Positions 1 through 9,807 of a DNA stretch of 64,000 bases are shown piece after piece. A program made the position numbers and the translations under genes. The number at the start of each line of letters is the position of its first letter. Within the stretch, counting starts at the first letter, position 1. Location: assembly GCA_964345075.1 (NCBI GenBank), contig CAYFPS010000015.1, positions 1 through 64,000 on the forward strand, given 5' to 3'. Source of the DNA: CAYFPS01 sp964345075 (GTDB lineage: Bacteria > CAIWAD01). Below the pieces are notes generated by a model. It searched no databases, was not told the origin of the DNA, and worked only from the letters and a program-made list of their open reading frames with translations.

Positions 1-60
1 GTTGCACAGAACACCGCGAAGGCGCTTCAATGGAGCCCCGGCTGTAACACCGGGGATAGG
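1..60 (-). CRISPR. Edge of a CRISPR array (one leader-proximal repeat, one partial spacer)
   Basis: Positions 24-60 form a 37-nt repeat unit; 1-23 would be the start of the first spacer, cut by the window edge. Read on the minus strand (the cas direction) the repeat has an inverted pair CCCCGG/CCGGGG around an 8-nt loop and ends in ATTGAAGC, close to the common ATTGAAAC 3' handle. It lies downstream of cas2 at the end of a type I-G operon, where the array is expected. Only one copy is visible, so the call rests on repeat architecture and position, not on observed repetition. The array should continue to the left. Confidence 0.8.
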
Positions 61-237
61 GGCCTTAGGTAGACCCAACACAGCAGTGCTCTGAAGGTGC
101 TGATTTCGAGCGTCTTCTCAAAACAGGCGAAGGATTCTGCCCTATGCTGTCAAAGAGCGTTGTGATCTGATGGAAATCCTTGATAATCAACATGCGAGGA
201 ATCAAAGCCAGAGCCGAGACAACACAATCGCTCGCGC
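61..237 (-). promoter_or_regulatory. Probable CRISPR leader
   Basis: Non-coding stretch of about 175 bp between the cas2 stop and the first repeat. In the cas direction it sits directly upstream of the array, where a leader carrying the array promoter and the spacer-integration signals belongs. I see no ORF and no clear sigma-70 promoter in it. Confidence 0.55.
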
Positions 238-528
238 CTAAATGATTACAGCCGCTCGCTCAACGGGAATGCACGGTTTGCCGACAACTTCAATTGCCTC
301 AAGAGCCCTGCCTTCGGCTGGTCCCAGATTCACAATCAGCACCTGGTCTTCTCGCTGATGGACCACCTTTTCAATTTTCTCGAGCATTAACAGGCGTTCC
401 CTCATCGAAAGGGTGCAGAGAAACACAGACAATTGAACTGAATTTCCATAGCCACGCATGGTTTTCAGCATGCGACGAAGGCGCTTTTTATCCGAGATAT
501 CATAACTCACCAGATAGCGGTGTCTCAC
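238..528 (-). CDS. cas2: CRISPR-associated endoribonuclease Cas2
   Basis: 96-residue Cas2, the non-catalytic dimer that bridges two Cas1 dimers during spacer acquisition. The N-terminus reads RHRYLVSYDI, the first beta-strand of the ferredoxin-like fold with the conserved Asp, followed by the KRLRRMLKTMRGYG helix. The length is typical. The start is GTG at 528 with AAAGGAG seven bases upstream. It is the last gene of the operon, 11 bp after cas4-cas1 and directly before the leader. Confidence 0.93.
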   Translation of the reverse strand: MRHRYLVSYDISDKKRLRRMLKTMRGYGNSVQLSVFLCTLSMRERLLMLEKIEKVVHQREDQVLIVNLGPAEGRALEAIEVVGKPCIPVERAAVII

Positions 529-539
529 AGAAACTCCTT

Positions 540-2225
540 TCAGCGTGTTACAAAACCCTGATAGATATCAAGCTCGCCCAATAGATATCGCCCCAGCAAT
601 CTGGCCTGTACATCTAAAACGCGCCTGTAGCTGATGGTATAGCCAAAGAGTGGGTGCTCAATCAAGTGATCCATACGCCGCTCGTAAGCGGCAAGAACCT
701 TTTTGCGTCCAGCAGGAGACAGCGAGACAGCATCACCAACAAATGTGAAATGGGAAGCCTTCAGTTCGCCTCTGTTGACCATCGTCAAGAGCATGGAGTC
801 CACAATCAATGGGCGAAACTCTTCCATCAAATCAAGTGCAAGTGCAGGTCGTCCTGATCTTGGTTGATGATAGAATCCGAGTCTGGGCTCAAGACCTGCT
901 CGCTCAAGAATGACAGTAAGCTCCTTCACAAGGATGCCGTATCCATATCCCAAAACGGCGTTCACCGGATCACGCGGGGGCCTGCGATTACGATGCTCAA
1001 AATGGAAGACACTCACCGACTCTTCGTCGGGCGGGCGCAGCAGCAGGGGAAGACGCTCGAACCAGATTCGCGCAGCAGTGCCCTCTAGCCCCAGCAGCTC
1101 TGCCTGGCTATCTGCATGTTGAATTTTGTGCGTCAGCAAATTCAACTGACGCATTGCAGCTGAATCAGATTCCTTCAGGTTTCGCCGAAGCAAGGTTCTG
1201 TGATTACGAACTTTCGCTAACACAAAGGCCTTCGCAAGTGTCAGACAACGCTCAGCATCATCCGACACACGAAACTGTGCGCGTCGCAAATCGACATTCG
1301 GGTGCCCGAGACCTGTAGTCATGCCGTTGAACCAGCCGCCATAGCTGAAATGACATACCGGGATATTCTCGCGTAGAAGGGCTGCCTGTGCCTGCGCAGT
1401 CATCTGAACAGCCCCAAGCAGATTCAGTGATTCAATCTCCATCAAGCGCACTTTATGCGAGCCGTCTTCCGGCGTCCAGATATCAAGGCATTCTTCCCTC
1501 TTCCCGATTTTTGCCCCTTGCGCCTGAACATAAACGGGATCCCGCTCGGTGCGTGCAGGAAGTAATCTTCGTACCTCACGATCTACACGTCCTGTTCTCA
1601 ATGCATGTGTCTCATCTGGAAGGCAGATTCCAACCAATGAGCATCTGGGACATTTCGGGTCATCAACAAGTGGAGGTGGAAGAGTGCGCCGCCCAAGCAT
1701 GGACAGTAGTTCATTGCGCGCTTGTAGTGTACGCTCAATCAGTTCCGCGCCAATCTCAAAACGGACCCTGCTCTTGCTTCCGGCATAATAGACGACTGCC
1801 TCGTCAATGTGATAGCCATGCTCCCTTAGCAACAATGCCTGGGCACAGACTTGAACCTGATCAGCCTCCCATGGCCGCTCATGAGGCGCATGACCCTTCT
1901 TGTACTCAACGACAACAGCATGCTTCCCATCCAGCTCACAAAGATCAATGACTGCAGTAAGTTGAAGCGCTTCACTGCTAAGATGTAGTGAGCGCAAAAC
2001 CGCAGGGGGTTCTTCTTCCTGAGATTCGCCCTGATCTACCCCATTGTCGTCCTTTGCCACCAGACCACTACGGCTAGCCTTATCCACTCGCTTATGGGCA
2101 AGTCGCCCTTCTTCAGTGTCTGGATTATGAACAAATTCGCCTTGCACCCACTCCAGATAGGCAAGTCTCGGACAGTAAACCACCTCATTCAGCATGCGTG
2201 CCGGCGCTAATACAACATCATCCAT
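540..2225 (-). CDS. cas4-cas1: Cas4-Cas1 fusion protein
   Basis: 561-residue fusion of the Cas4 exonuclease (about 1-215) with the Cas1 integrase (about 225-561), an arrangement typical of type I-G. The Cas4 part has an early CPRLAYLEW segment and a late CPRCSLVGIC cluster, consistent with a four-Cys Fe-S site, and a VVEYKKG nuclease strand. The Cas1 part has the NLLG, HFSYGG and DPVNAVLGYGYG blocks and the LDLMEEFRP helix that carries metal-binding acids. In the complex Cas4 selects PAM-containing prespacers and Cas1-Cas2 inserts them. Three bases separate it from csb2, so the two are co-transcribed. The stop codon lies in a GTGTTACA word. Confidence 0.95.
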   Translation of the reverse strand: MDDVVLAPARMLNEVVYCPRLAYLEWVQGEFVHNPDTEEGRLAHKRVDKASRSGLVAKDDNGVDQGESQEEEPPAVLRSLHLSSEALQLTAVIDLCELDGKHAVVVEYKKGHAPHERPWEADQVQVCAQALLLREHGYHIDEAVVYYAGSKSRVRFEIGAELIERTLQARNELLSMLGRRTLPPPLVDDPKCPRCSLVGICLPDETHALRTGRVDREVRRLLPARTERDPVYVQAQGAKIGKREECLDIWTPEDGSHKVRLMEIESLNLLGAVQMTAQAQAALLRENIPVCHFSYGGWFNGMTTGLGHPNVDLRRAQFRVSDDAERCLTLAKAFVLAKVRNHRTLLRRNLKESDSAAMRQLNLLTHKIQHADSQAELLGLEGTAARIWFERLPLLLRPPDEESVSVFHFEHRNRRPPRDPVNAVLGYGYGILVKELTVILERAGLEPRLGFYHQPRSGRPALALDLMEEFRPLIVDSMLLTMVNRGELKASHFTFVGDAVSLSPAGRKKVLAAYERRMDHLIEHPLFGYTISYRRVLDVQARLLGRYLLGELDIYQGFVTR

Positions 2226-2228
2226 ACT

Positions 2229-3830
2229 CTAATCCAGCGCTTCAAAAGAACCCAAACCGAAGTGTGAGCCATAACCAAGCAGCAAGGGGCCGAAGACGGC
2301 ATCCGGAAAATCAATGCGCAAACAAAGACCCAAATCCTGCGGTGGCGGCGTTCCATTTCTACGAGTGCGTATCACATGGCGCATTCGTCTGGCCCGGTCT
2401 GTCTGGACATCTACCAGTTCAACATGCACGGGATCCGGCAGGCCGCGAAAGGCCAGCTCTCTGCGTACCTGTTCTTCAACGGATTCCTTGTTGCGCTTGA
2501 TAAATCGAGGTGGAACAAATGGCGTTGCGCTGATCCAGCTGCGGGATCCTTGTAATCCACCAAACAGCTGCCTGATTCGGCTACCAGCTTCTCCTGCCAG
2601 CCGTTCCAGCTCATCCCTGTTACAAAGAGAAACCAGCTTGATGCCAAGATCAGCAGCCAGGCCTTTCGACCAGGTCCGGCGTAATGCGCGAATCGCCTGC
2701 TGGGCAAGGTCGTCAAGACCCATGGGAGCCCAAACCAGTAAATGATCGAGGTGGCCGTCGGCATCCAGATCAAGCGGAAGCAGGTGCGCGTGCAAGTGCT
2801 GATGCTCAAGCCGCTGTTCATTGGCATTCTTTCCGCTGAGTACCTCCGAGTGCCCGCCGATGCGGGAGGCATGACTGATCAAGGATCGATGCACCAGCTC
2901 TGCCAGCGGGAGTCCCCGGTTAACTGAAGGCAAAAGACCACGGCTCCCATTTGGCGGCACCAGCCCCAGCAGCGCCATGGTGACTTTTGCAGCTACCTTT
3001 CGTCTGGCAGCGATTGGCAGCGAACTGGAAAGCGCGTCTGCAGGGCGATGGTAACGGACCCAGCGGCTTCCGGGTGGCTGTGTCCAGCCTGCACGCTTCA
3101 AGCTTGCTGTGTCCTGCTCAAGACAGGCAAGAAGCCCTGATGGAAACAGGCTTTCCAATGCGTTCTGCTTTTTCAGCCAGGCCTTGGTCGGCTTCTGTCC
3201 TTCACGCAGTGGCGGCAGCTGCGCCTGCTCTGCTTGCAGCTGGATGCCACGCCAGGCCATGTATTCCGCTTCCGGCAGTGGCGCAAGCAGGCGAACCGAC
3301 TCGCCAGCGATACCCCCGGCTGCCAACTCTTCAATGGCTTCGCACCAGCTACCCTCAATGTGATCGGCTTCCTCGATCAACTTGCCCTGCACCCAGCTTT
3401 CCGCGCGACCCAGATAGGGCAGAGCTTCAATCAATTGCCTAAGCCACTGAAGCGCTTCGCGCGACAGCTCTACATCCCAGCGCACCAGCAGTGCTCCGGT
3501 CTCGATGCGCGCCCATGTGTCAAACACAAGTGTCGTGTCTTCTCTGCCATTTTTCATTTGACTGAGAGGCATGTAGTGTCGGCTATGCGCGGTGCTGGCC
3601 GGTGGAAGCAGGTAAGATGGCAGGACCGTGGACAGCTGTTGCAGGACTTCGTGCACGGCCTCTGGTGGACCATTTTCGTCCCACAATCCCGTGGAGTAGC
3701 CGGTTGCCAGCAAGGCGCGCAGCAGTCGCCAGGGTGAAGGCGGCCACTCGATGGCCCCCTCATTCACCTGTTGGTCCCACGGTGTTGCGTGATAGCGCTT
3801 GGCCGGAAAGCGCAATTCAAGCGCAATCAT
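2229..3830 (-). CDS. csb2: Csb2 (Cas5-Cas6 fusion of type I-G Cascade)
   Basis: 533-residue Csb2/GSU0054 family protein. The N-terminal half begins like Cas5 (MIALELRFPAKRYHATPW, then the SPWRLLRALL helix). The C-terminus holds the Gly-rich loop GYGSHFGLGSF of Cas6-type RAMPs, so one chain probably caps the crRNA 5' handle and cleaves the repeat. Both conserved blocks are intact. The start ATG overlaps the csb1 stop (ATGA). A CGTATCACA copy of the window-wide motif lies at about 2368. Confidence 0.92.
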   Translation of the reverse strand: MIALELRFPAKRYHATPWDQQVNEGAIEWPPSPWRLLRALLATGYSTGLWDENGPPEAVHEVLQQLSTVLPSYLLPPASTAHSRHYMPLSQMKNGREDTTLVFDTWARIETGALLVRWDVELSREALQWLRQLIEALPYLGRAESWVQGKLIEEADHIEGSWCEAIEELAAGGIAGESVRLLAPLPEAEYMAWRGIQLQAEQAQLPPLREGQKPTKAWLKKQNALESLFPSGLLACLEQDTASLKRAGWTQPPGSRWVRYHRPADALSSSLPIAARRKVAAKVTMALLGLVPPNGSRGLLPSVNRGLPLAELVHRSLISHASRIGGHSEVLSGKNANEQRLEHQHLHAHLLPLDLDADGHLDHLLVWAPMGLDDLAQQAIRALRRTWSKGLAADLGIKLVSLCNRDELERLAGEAGSRIRQLFGGLQGSRSWISATPFVPPRFIKRNKESVEEQVRRELAFRGLPDPVHVELVDVQTDRARRMRHVIRTRRNGTPPPQDLGLCLRIDFPDAVFGPLLLGYGSHFGLGSFEALD

Positions 3831-4807
3831 TCCGAGTCACCTTCTGCCGTTTCTTTTCCCTTCTTCAGCGCATCCGTGTACTCGTGTTGTCCAACAGTCA
3901 TCTTCTCTCTGCAGGGAGCAATCCAGCCGGGCAAGGCTGCACGAAGCTCATCAAGCGTGGGAAGAGTGAACCCGGCCGGCTGGGCTGCTGCAGGTGACTC
4001 GGTAACGGCAGCAAGATCGCAGGCTGTTCTCAGCCGAAGGCCATGATCGAGCACATGCCGGAGCTTGTAGAGGGCAAGGCCGATCAGGAGCTGCTCGACA
4101 TCCTTGCCAAGGCCATAGCCGCGGATCTGCATCAGGTCCAGATTGACATGCAGCACAATTTTGTCGGCAGTGAACTCATCACGGGCAAAGGGAACATTGC
4201 CATAGCCATCTTTTGTAACACCGGAGGGATTCACATGATCATTCTTGACGCCACCCGAGGCTGCCATTTGCACCTGTTCAGCCTCAATGAAGGCCGAAAG
4301 CGCGCGTGATACACGAAGCCGACCACCAGCCAGATCCTTCTTTGCCAGAAAAACGCCATGCAAAAGGGATCCGATATCTTTCTGCAAAAGAACTTCTGCC
4401 AGCAGTCGACGATTGATCGGCCCCTCCTCCAGACCTGCAAGCGACTCCTTCAATTCATTCATGAAGGTCTTGTTCGTTCCTTCGAGCAGGTAGGGGCTGT
4501 TGATTCTGTGGGCTTCAAGAATCGTGTCGGTCAGAAAAGCGCCATTTCTTGTGATACGCACATGAGACAGGCCATCGGCCTCCGCGACAAGATCCTGTCG
4601 CGCTTCATCCCATAAGGCCTGCTCCAGGCGATTCGCCATGCTCTGCGTGCTTTCAACCAGCAGCCCTGTTCCCCTGGAGCTCGGATAGGTTGCAGCACCA
4701 AGTCCCGGAAAGCCGGTTGGTTGAAAGCGCTGCCCCTGCAAGGGGGCAAGGGGAATGGAAAAGAGAAGGCGTGAATGAGAGGCCAGTACGCTTAAATCGA
4801 TGCTCAT
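3827..4807 (-). CDS. csb1: Csb1 (Cas7-type backbone subunit)
   Basis: 326-residue GSU0053/Csb1 protein, the Cas7 subunit that polymerises along the crRNA spacer in type I-G interference complexes. Family features are the N-terminal LQGQRFQPTGFPGLGAATY segment and the LVESTQSMANRLE helix. Four-base overlaps (ATGA) with csx17 upstream and csb2 downstream indicate tight translational coupling. Two copies of the window motif, at about 4306 and 4551, lie in the gene. Confidence 0.92.
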   Translation of the reverse strand: MSIDLSVLASHSRLLFSIPLAPLQGQRFQPTGFPGLGAATYPSSRGTGLLVESTQSMANRLEQALWDEARQDLVAEADGLSHVRITRNGAFLTDTILEAHRINSPYLLEGTNKTFMNELKESLAGLEEGPINRRLLAEVLLQKDIGSLLHGVFLAKKDLAGGRLRVSRALSAFIEAEQVQMAASGGVKNDHVNPSGVTKDGYGNVPFARDEFTADKIVLHVNLDLMQIRGYGLGKDVEQLLIGLALYKLRHVLDHGLRLRTACDLAAVTESPAAAQPAGFTLPTLDELRAALPGWIAPCREKMTVGQHEYTDALKKGKETAEGDSE

Positions 4808-7008
4808 CGGTTACTCCTTGATTCGTTAACTGAGTTCAATTGCTTCAGCAGTTGTTGATGTGTGACAAAATCGATCGGGAAGGCCAGCGCAGCAGCCCAA
4901 AGGCGGGCTGACTGCGGTGTTGTGCTTGCCATTGAAAGCGAGGTCTGTTCGCCGAGGCCACGCAGGCGTCTTAACGCAAACTCAAATGCTCCAGCGGCAT
5001 CCCCACTGGCAAGTCGGCGCAGGACTGCAGCATCGGCAGGAATGTGAGAGCCGTTCTTCAGTTTATAGGGACTGAAACCAAGGCGCAGAATCTGCCATGC
5101 TGGATCAGGCTGGCGACCTGATTTGTAAGACGGCGTTTCTGCAAAGGTTAGTGGCTCGTCACGCTTCAGGTGCACGGCCATCAGTGCTCGTGCAAGTGTG
5201 AAGAGACGGTGGCTGTCCAGGTCCTGTGATACAAAGGCGGCCAGATCTGCCAGTCTTGCTCCCGTGCCTTTGGAGGGAAAAACAGCATGATGGCGTGATC
5301 CATCCTGAGTCGCTTCAATCAGCTGACGATGAAGCAGGGCCAGCGCATCGTTCAGGCCATCAACCCCGTGCATGACACGGTCGTTTGCGCCTTTCTCTTT
5401 TGGAATCCAGTGTCTGCGAATGCCGGCCTTCTTCTCTACCCATTGATGGGCAAAACATACAGCGAGACGCCATTCCGCACTTCCGTCATCAGCGGCTTTG
5501 AGCCAGCTTGTCCTCAGGTTCGGAATGGCTGCCGCCGTCCACTTCGCGCGAATCCCTGCGGCTTCAACATCAGCCAGATCGAGCAAAATCTGCTGCCAGC
5601 GTCCGGGCTCATCGGGGTGTTGCAACAAGGCCAGCAGATGAGTCTGGATCTGATGCTCGGCATGTTTAAGAGATGCGGAGACCTTGTCCTCTCGCGCGGC
5701 CTTGTGCAGTCGCGGCAGCCAGTGATCCAGATCATCAAGACAGCGCAAGAGGGGCCGGGCACTTTCTGGCACTGGCACCAAGCCAAGTGGCACGGCGAAG
5801 TTTGATTGACCATTACGCTCAATAAAACCAAACCGCTGAAAGGCGCTGAGTCCACGCGCGACACCTAACTGCGCAATGCTTCTGGCCATGTCCACTGCGC
5901 CCCGCGCCCGTTGTCTGCCAATCTGCGCGCGGCCCTCAGAGAGCAGGTGTCTGATCTCAGCAAGGGTCGCCGGCTGCTTCCACAAGGGGAACCACTGTTC
6001 ACCTCGCGGTCCTTCGTCTGATGCTGCACTGCTGGAGTAACCGGCAGCTTGTGGTCTTACAGCAAAAGGGGCTGAAAGGCGAAGACCCTCGTTGGACTCA
6101 AATCGCCTGGAGGCGTTAGTCTGAAAGAGCAGCGTGCCTTCCATCATCAGGATATAATCCATGGGATTAAGCGCCCCATCACCAGTTGCCCCGGCAGTAC
6201 TGTTTGCACCACCCGCAGAGGCCGGGGCAAACTGACCGATGGCGCCACTGCGCAAGGAACGGCCAACCTTGTTCCACAATGCTGAAGCAATGGCGGCAGG
6301 AGCCTCAGGATTAGCCTCGCCATCCGGGCTGTCAAACTGAACCAGATCGTTCAGTCTGCGCAGATAGGTGTATGTGAAATCAAGTCGTCCATCATTTCCA
6401 CCGGTTCCCAGTAGGGCGGGGTAAATGGGTTCATTCTTCTCATCAAGCACCATGGCTGCGCTCAACCATTGGCGCAGTTCACCTCGCCACTCTCGATGAA
6501 GTTTTGGAAGCAATTCCAATTTTCTTTGTGAATACTCGCGCTCCGCGCTTGCCAACTCTTCCTTGTATTCCCGTGAATTCTTGATGGCATTACGCTCTTT
6601 GGTGGATAGCCCCTTGCCTTTCGCGCGTTCTTTGATTTCTCGAACCCGTGAATCTGCGTCACGCTGTAATGCAAGAAGGGCTGAGGCTTCTTCTTGACCT
6701 TGTCGCAGTTTTTCAAAACGACTCGCTGAACTGCTTTCGATGGCTGAAAGCAAAGGGTCGTTAGGTGCGTAAAAGCCGCTGCCTTTCAGCCAGGGACTGA
6801 AGATGGGTGTCGGCGAATACTGCTTGACAAAAAACTCCTCCAGTTCGGCTTTGGATAATGCGCACGCAAGGCGAAAGCGATCTCCCTGCCACCATGCTCT
6901 GGCAGCCGGATCAGCCTGCGTTGATACAATCCGCAGTAATCCAAGTGCTTTCAAGTAACTGGCCAGAGGTGCTGGCGCGCAGCCGTCCAGATTGTGCAGG
7001 TGTATCAC
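4804..7008 (-). CDS. csx17: Csx17 (Cas8-type large subunit of type I-G)
   Basis: 734-residue Csx17, the large subunit expected to recognise the PAM and recruit Cas3. The N-terminus HNLDGCAPAPLASYLKALGL is the family signature. A basic charged segment lies at about 110-160. The start is GTG at 7008: the stop TGA of cas3 overlaps it (GTGA), and the first three codons GTG ATA CAC are themselves a copy of the window-wide word GTGATACA. No ATG is nearby, so the GTG start is well supported. Confidence 0.9.
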   Translation of the reverse strand: MIHLHNLDGCAPAPLASYLKALGLLRIVSTQADPAARAWWQGDRFRLACALSKAELEEFFVKQYSPTPIFSPWLKGSGFYAPNDPLLSAIESSSASRFEKLRQGQEEASALLALQRDADSRVREIKERAKGKGLSTKERNAIKNSREYKEELASAEREYSQRKLELLPKLHREWRGELRQWLSAAMVLDEKNEPIYPALLGTGGNDGRLDFTYTYLRRLNDLVQFDSPDGEANPEAPAAIASALWNKVGRSLRSGAIGQFAPASAGGANSTAGATGDGALNPMDYILMMEGTLLFQTNASRRFESNEGLRLSAPFAVRPQAAGYSSSAASDEGPRGEQWFPLWKQPATLAEIRHLLSEGRAQIGRQRARGAVDMARSIAQLGVARGLSAFQRFGFIERNGQSNFAVPLGLVPVPESARPLLRCLDDLDHWLPRLHKAAREDKVSASLKHAEHQIQTHLLALLQHPDEPGRWQQILLDLADVEAAGIRAKWTAAAIPNLRTSWLKAADDGSAEWRLAVCFAHQWVEKKAGIRRHWIPKEKGANDRVMHGVDGLNDALALLHRQLIEATQDGSRHHAVFPSKGTGARLADLAAFVSQDLDSHRLFTLARALMAVHLKRDEPLTFAETPSYKSGRQPDPAWQILRLGFSPYKLKNGSHIPADAAVLRRLASGDAAGAFEFALRRLRGLGEQTSLSMASTTPQSARLWAAALAFPIDFVTHQQLLKQLNSVNESRSNR

Positions 7009-9644
7009 GAGCAGTACCTCCCGGAAGTCAATTCAGGATCTGCTGAACCAAAGGTTGACTCTGAAGCTCGCTGGTCAGCTGCACGCAGGAGGGCCTCCAG
7101 CCAGGCGAGGTGAAAGGGGCCATAACGGTCAATCAGGCTGTCCACCCGTTCACGCCATGAGGGACCCGTTCTGGCACTAAGACCAAGGGTAGACAGTGAA
7201 AGGTCAACGACAAGCTCTGGCAGCTTGCAAGGATCTCCACTTGTATCACAGATCCTCAGCGCCGGGAGAATGTCACCATCTTCAATGCCGCGGAGCCGGG
7301 GCTTCTCAACCTGATTCTGCTGGTCAGCTGGACATGGATTCCAGGCTGCGCGCAGCTTGCCATGATGAGCACTAACGAGATAAGCCACCATATTGAAGTC
7401 TTCTTCGCCCAGGTCGAGTAGCTCCTGCTCCGCCGTGCATGGTTGGCTACTCGCCAAAGTGACTGGGGTAGCTTCCCCGCAGCTCGCAAGCAGATCGATC
7501 CATGGCCCAAGCAATGCGGGATGATCGGGTCTGTGTCTGTGCAGGACTTCGAACAGGGCCAGCACGCTAAGCAACTCGTGGCGGAATCCTGGTCGGTGCC
7601 CGCCATCAATCATTGGATAGAGCGCCCTGCCTCTCAGCCAGGCAGATGCTGGTGCCTTCGCCAAAAGGTGCCCTATGGGCCGGTCTGGATGGACCATGGA
7701 ATCCTGAAATGCAGAAAAGGCTTTACCCGCATCATGCCACCGCCCGGCAATAGAGAGATTCATGGATTGCGCGGGTATCAGCTGATCGGCAATCTGGCTC
7801 GCCAGCTCGCCAACTTCCTTTCCATGAAAGGAAATCGTCTTCCAGCTACGCTCGCTAAGGCCTTCATCGTCCTGGAATCGATCGGATGTATACGGCTCTA
7901 CTGGTCTTTCAGAAACAACCTGCACTGTATCACGGGATGTGGCCGTCCAGCCGGCATCTGTTTTGTAACCGCCACAGGAGGCATCCAGGCGAATGACTAC
8001 GCCTGCGCGAATGTGGCGTCGTTGCAGCTTCTGCCATTTACCATCCAGCCAATCCCAATGCCAGGCAAGCATCTTGTCCTTCAAATGCGGTGAGCGCTTT
8101 GTGGAACTTTCCTTGCCACAGAGCCAGTCAGCCAGATGATGCACTGGAACCGTGCACAGCTCGCTACGCTGGACCATGTCTGGCTGATTCAGCTCCTCAG
8201 GGGGGCCGGACCGCCAGTAAATTTGCGCATCACGAGCATCCTGCTTTCGAATGAAGCGGGCGATATCAATGTCAGCCCCTGACAAGTCTGGCGTAGTATC
8301 GAAGAGTTCAACAATCTCATCCCTCGTGATCACCTGATCTGGCTCATAGGGATAGAGGCGTGATACAAGCTCTGGGTGATCCTGTTCAAGAGTTTCCAGC
8401 GAGGATGGATCTGCTGCAGAAAGTAGCCCCAGCGCTTCGCGGGAAGCAGCCAACGCTTCTGGTGTGTAGGGTGCCGAGAGTTTTTGTGTGTCAAAGCCCG
8501 GGTCAAGAACGAGAATCCGCCCGCGTCCACCCCAGCGAGCGCAGCGACCAAAGCGCTGCACCAGGTTAGGCCATGGCGCAAGTTCGGTAACTAGTGTAGC
8601 GGCGGATAAGTCAACCCCTGCTTCCACAATCTGTGTGGATATCAGAATCCGGTCTGTACCTGCACTACAGGCCTTTTTATCAAACAGATCATCACGCCAG
8701 TGGTACCGTTCTGCGGGGCGAAAACGGCTATGAACCAGCTTGATCTCCGTTTGTTCAATGCGGGCATGCGAAAGCAGTGATGAGTAAAGAGCAACCGCAC
8801 GATCAACACGATTGACAACTACCAGAGTCGGGCCAGATTTTCCACTTCCAGAATCCTTGTGAGCCTGTAAGACACGCTCGGCAAATTGAGCTTCGGGTGT
8901 CGCTTCTAACTGCAGCTCTTTTTGACAGGCTTGCCAAAGCGGGCTTGTACGGTCCCCCTCGGCAAGCCCCTTCGCCTTCAAACCAGAAAAGCACTTCCTG
9001 GCCTCTGGCGTGCCCTTCAACCATGCCTCTTGCAGTGTCGCGCTCATCCACCAGCTACGAACTGGACGCCCGGCAGGCCATTCTTTACGAAATGATTGAA
9101 GTTGAGCACTGGTGGCCAGTCCAGCATCCATCAGCTGCACTTCATCCAGAACCCAGAGCGCGTCCTGATTCAACAGACCAAACTGCATGGGCCACCGAGC
9201 GCGAGAGGCTGCATAGCCGCGGTTAAGTGCCCGGGAAAGCAGCATATCCTGTGTGCCCACAAGAACCGCAGGTCGCTCGGGAAATTGGTCCCACTGGCCC
9301 GCATCCTCACCACCCATTAAAATGTGTACCGAAGCACGGTTGGCCTCGTTGGAATCCGGATTGCGTAACAGATTGGTTCTTGCAAGGGCGGATTCAATTT
9401 CAGCTGCTGTCTGCTCCACGAGAACACGCATGGGCAAGCACCAAACAAGTCTGTGCGGCCAGCGCTCGTCATTCCGTTTCAGGCGGTGCCAGGCCCATGC
9501 AGAAGCAACACCAAGCGTTTTACCAAAGCCTGTCGGAATTCGAAGTAGAAGATCTTCGCAAGCCTCTTCAGATATCAGGTCGGCTTGCCAGGGATGTGGA
9601 GTATGGCCGGAAAACGAAGTGAAAAATGACCGGGGATCATCCAT
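7005..9644 (-). CDS. cas3: Cas3 helicase-nuclease, helicase domain first and HD domain last
   Basis: About 879 residues. The superfamily 2 helicase comes first: Walker A RIPTGFGKT near residue 40, the DEVQ box in WVLDEVQL, the SAT motif in WWMSATLQ and a QRFGRCARWG motif VI. The HD nuclease follows in the C-terminal third, with GRWHDAGKAF carrying the HD pair and later His residues in VSAHHGKLR. This order is the reverse of most type I Cas3 proteins and is characteristic of type I-G. I place the start at ATG 9644, preceded by AAGGAAC, not at 9674. First gene of the operon. Confidence 0.93.
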   Translation of the reverse strand: MDDPRSFFTSFSGHTPHPWQADLISEEACEDLLLRIPTGFGKTLGVASAWAWHRLKRNDERWPHRLVWCLPMRVLVEQTAAEIESALARTNLLRNPDSNEANRASVHILMGGEDAGQWDQFPERPAVLVGTQDMLLSRALNRGYAASRARWPMQFGLLNQDALWVLDEVQLMDAGLATSAQLQSFRKEWPAGRPVRSWWMSATLQEAWLKGTPEARKCFSGLKAKGLAEGDRTSPLWQACQKELQLEATPEAQFAERVLQAHKDSGSGKSGPTLVVVNRVDRAVALYSSLLSHARIEQTEIKLVHSRFRPAERYHWRDDLFDKKACSAGTDRILISTQIVEAGVDLSAATLVTELAPWPNLVQRFGRCARWGGRGRILVLDPGFDTQKLSAPYTPEALAASREALGLLSAADPSSLETLEQDHPELVSRLYPYEPDQVITRDEIVELFDTTPDLSGADIDIARFIRKQDARDAQIYWRSGPPEELNQPDMVQRSELCTVPVHHLADWLCGKESSTKRSPHLKDKMLAWHWDWLDGKWQKLQRRHIRAGVVIRLDASCGGYKTDAGWTATSRDTVQVVSERPVEPYTSDRFQDDEGLSERSWKTISFHGKEVGELASQIADQLIPAQSMNLSIAGRWHDAGKAFSAFQDSMVHPDRPIGHLLAKAPASAWLRGRALYPMIDGGHRPGFRHELLSVLALFEVLHRHRPDHPALLGPWIDLLASCGEATPVTLASSQPCTAEQELLDLGEEDFNMVAYLVSAHHGKLRAAWNPCPADQQNQVEKPRLRGIEDGDILPALRICDTSGDPCKLPELVVDLSLSTLGLSARTGPSWRERVDSLIDRYGPFHLAWLEALLRAADQRASESTFGSADPELTSGRYCS

Positions 9645-9807
9645 GCTCAGTTCCTTTATAATGTCTCGGCTCAACCAATGTCAGCAAGATCAGAGAGGGG
9701 TGGGACAATCTTTGGCCACATTGCGAGCCCGCCATGGTGAAAAGCTTTGTTTCGCTGAATATACGGATAGTTGATCTACAAATATTCAGGATCTGATTAA
9801 GCACAGC

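Noticed and set aside
9654..9674. Upstream cas3 start adding MSRDIIKELS
   Set aside because: The ATG at 9644 has AAGGAAC at the right distance and begins the conserved N-terminus; the upstream start lacks a ribosome site.
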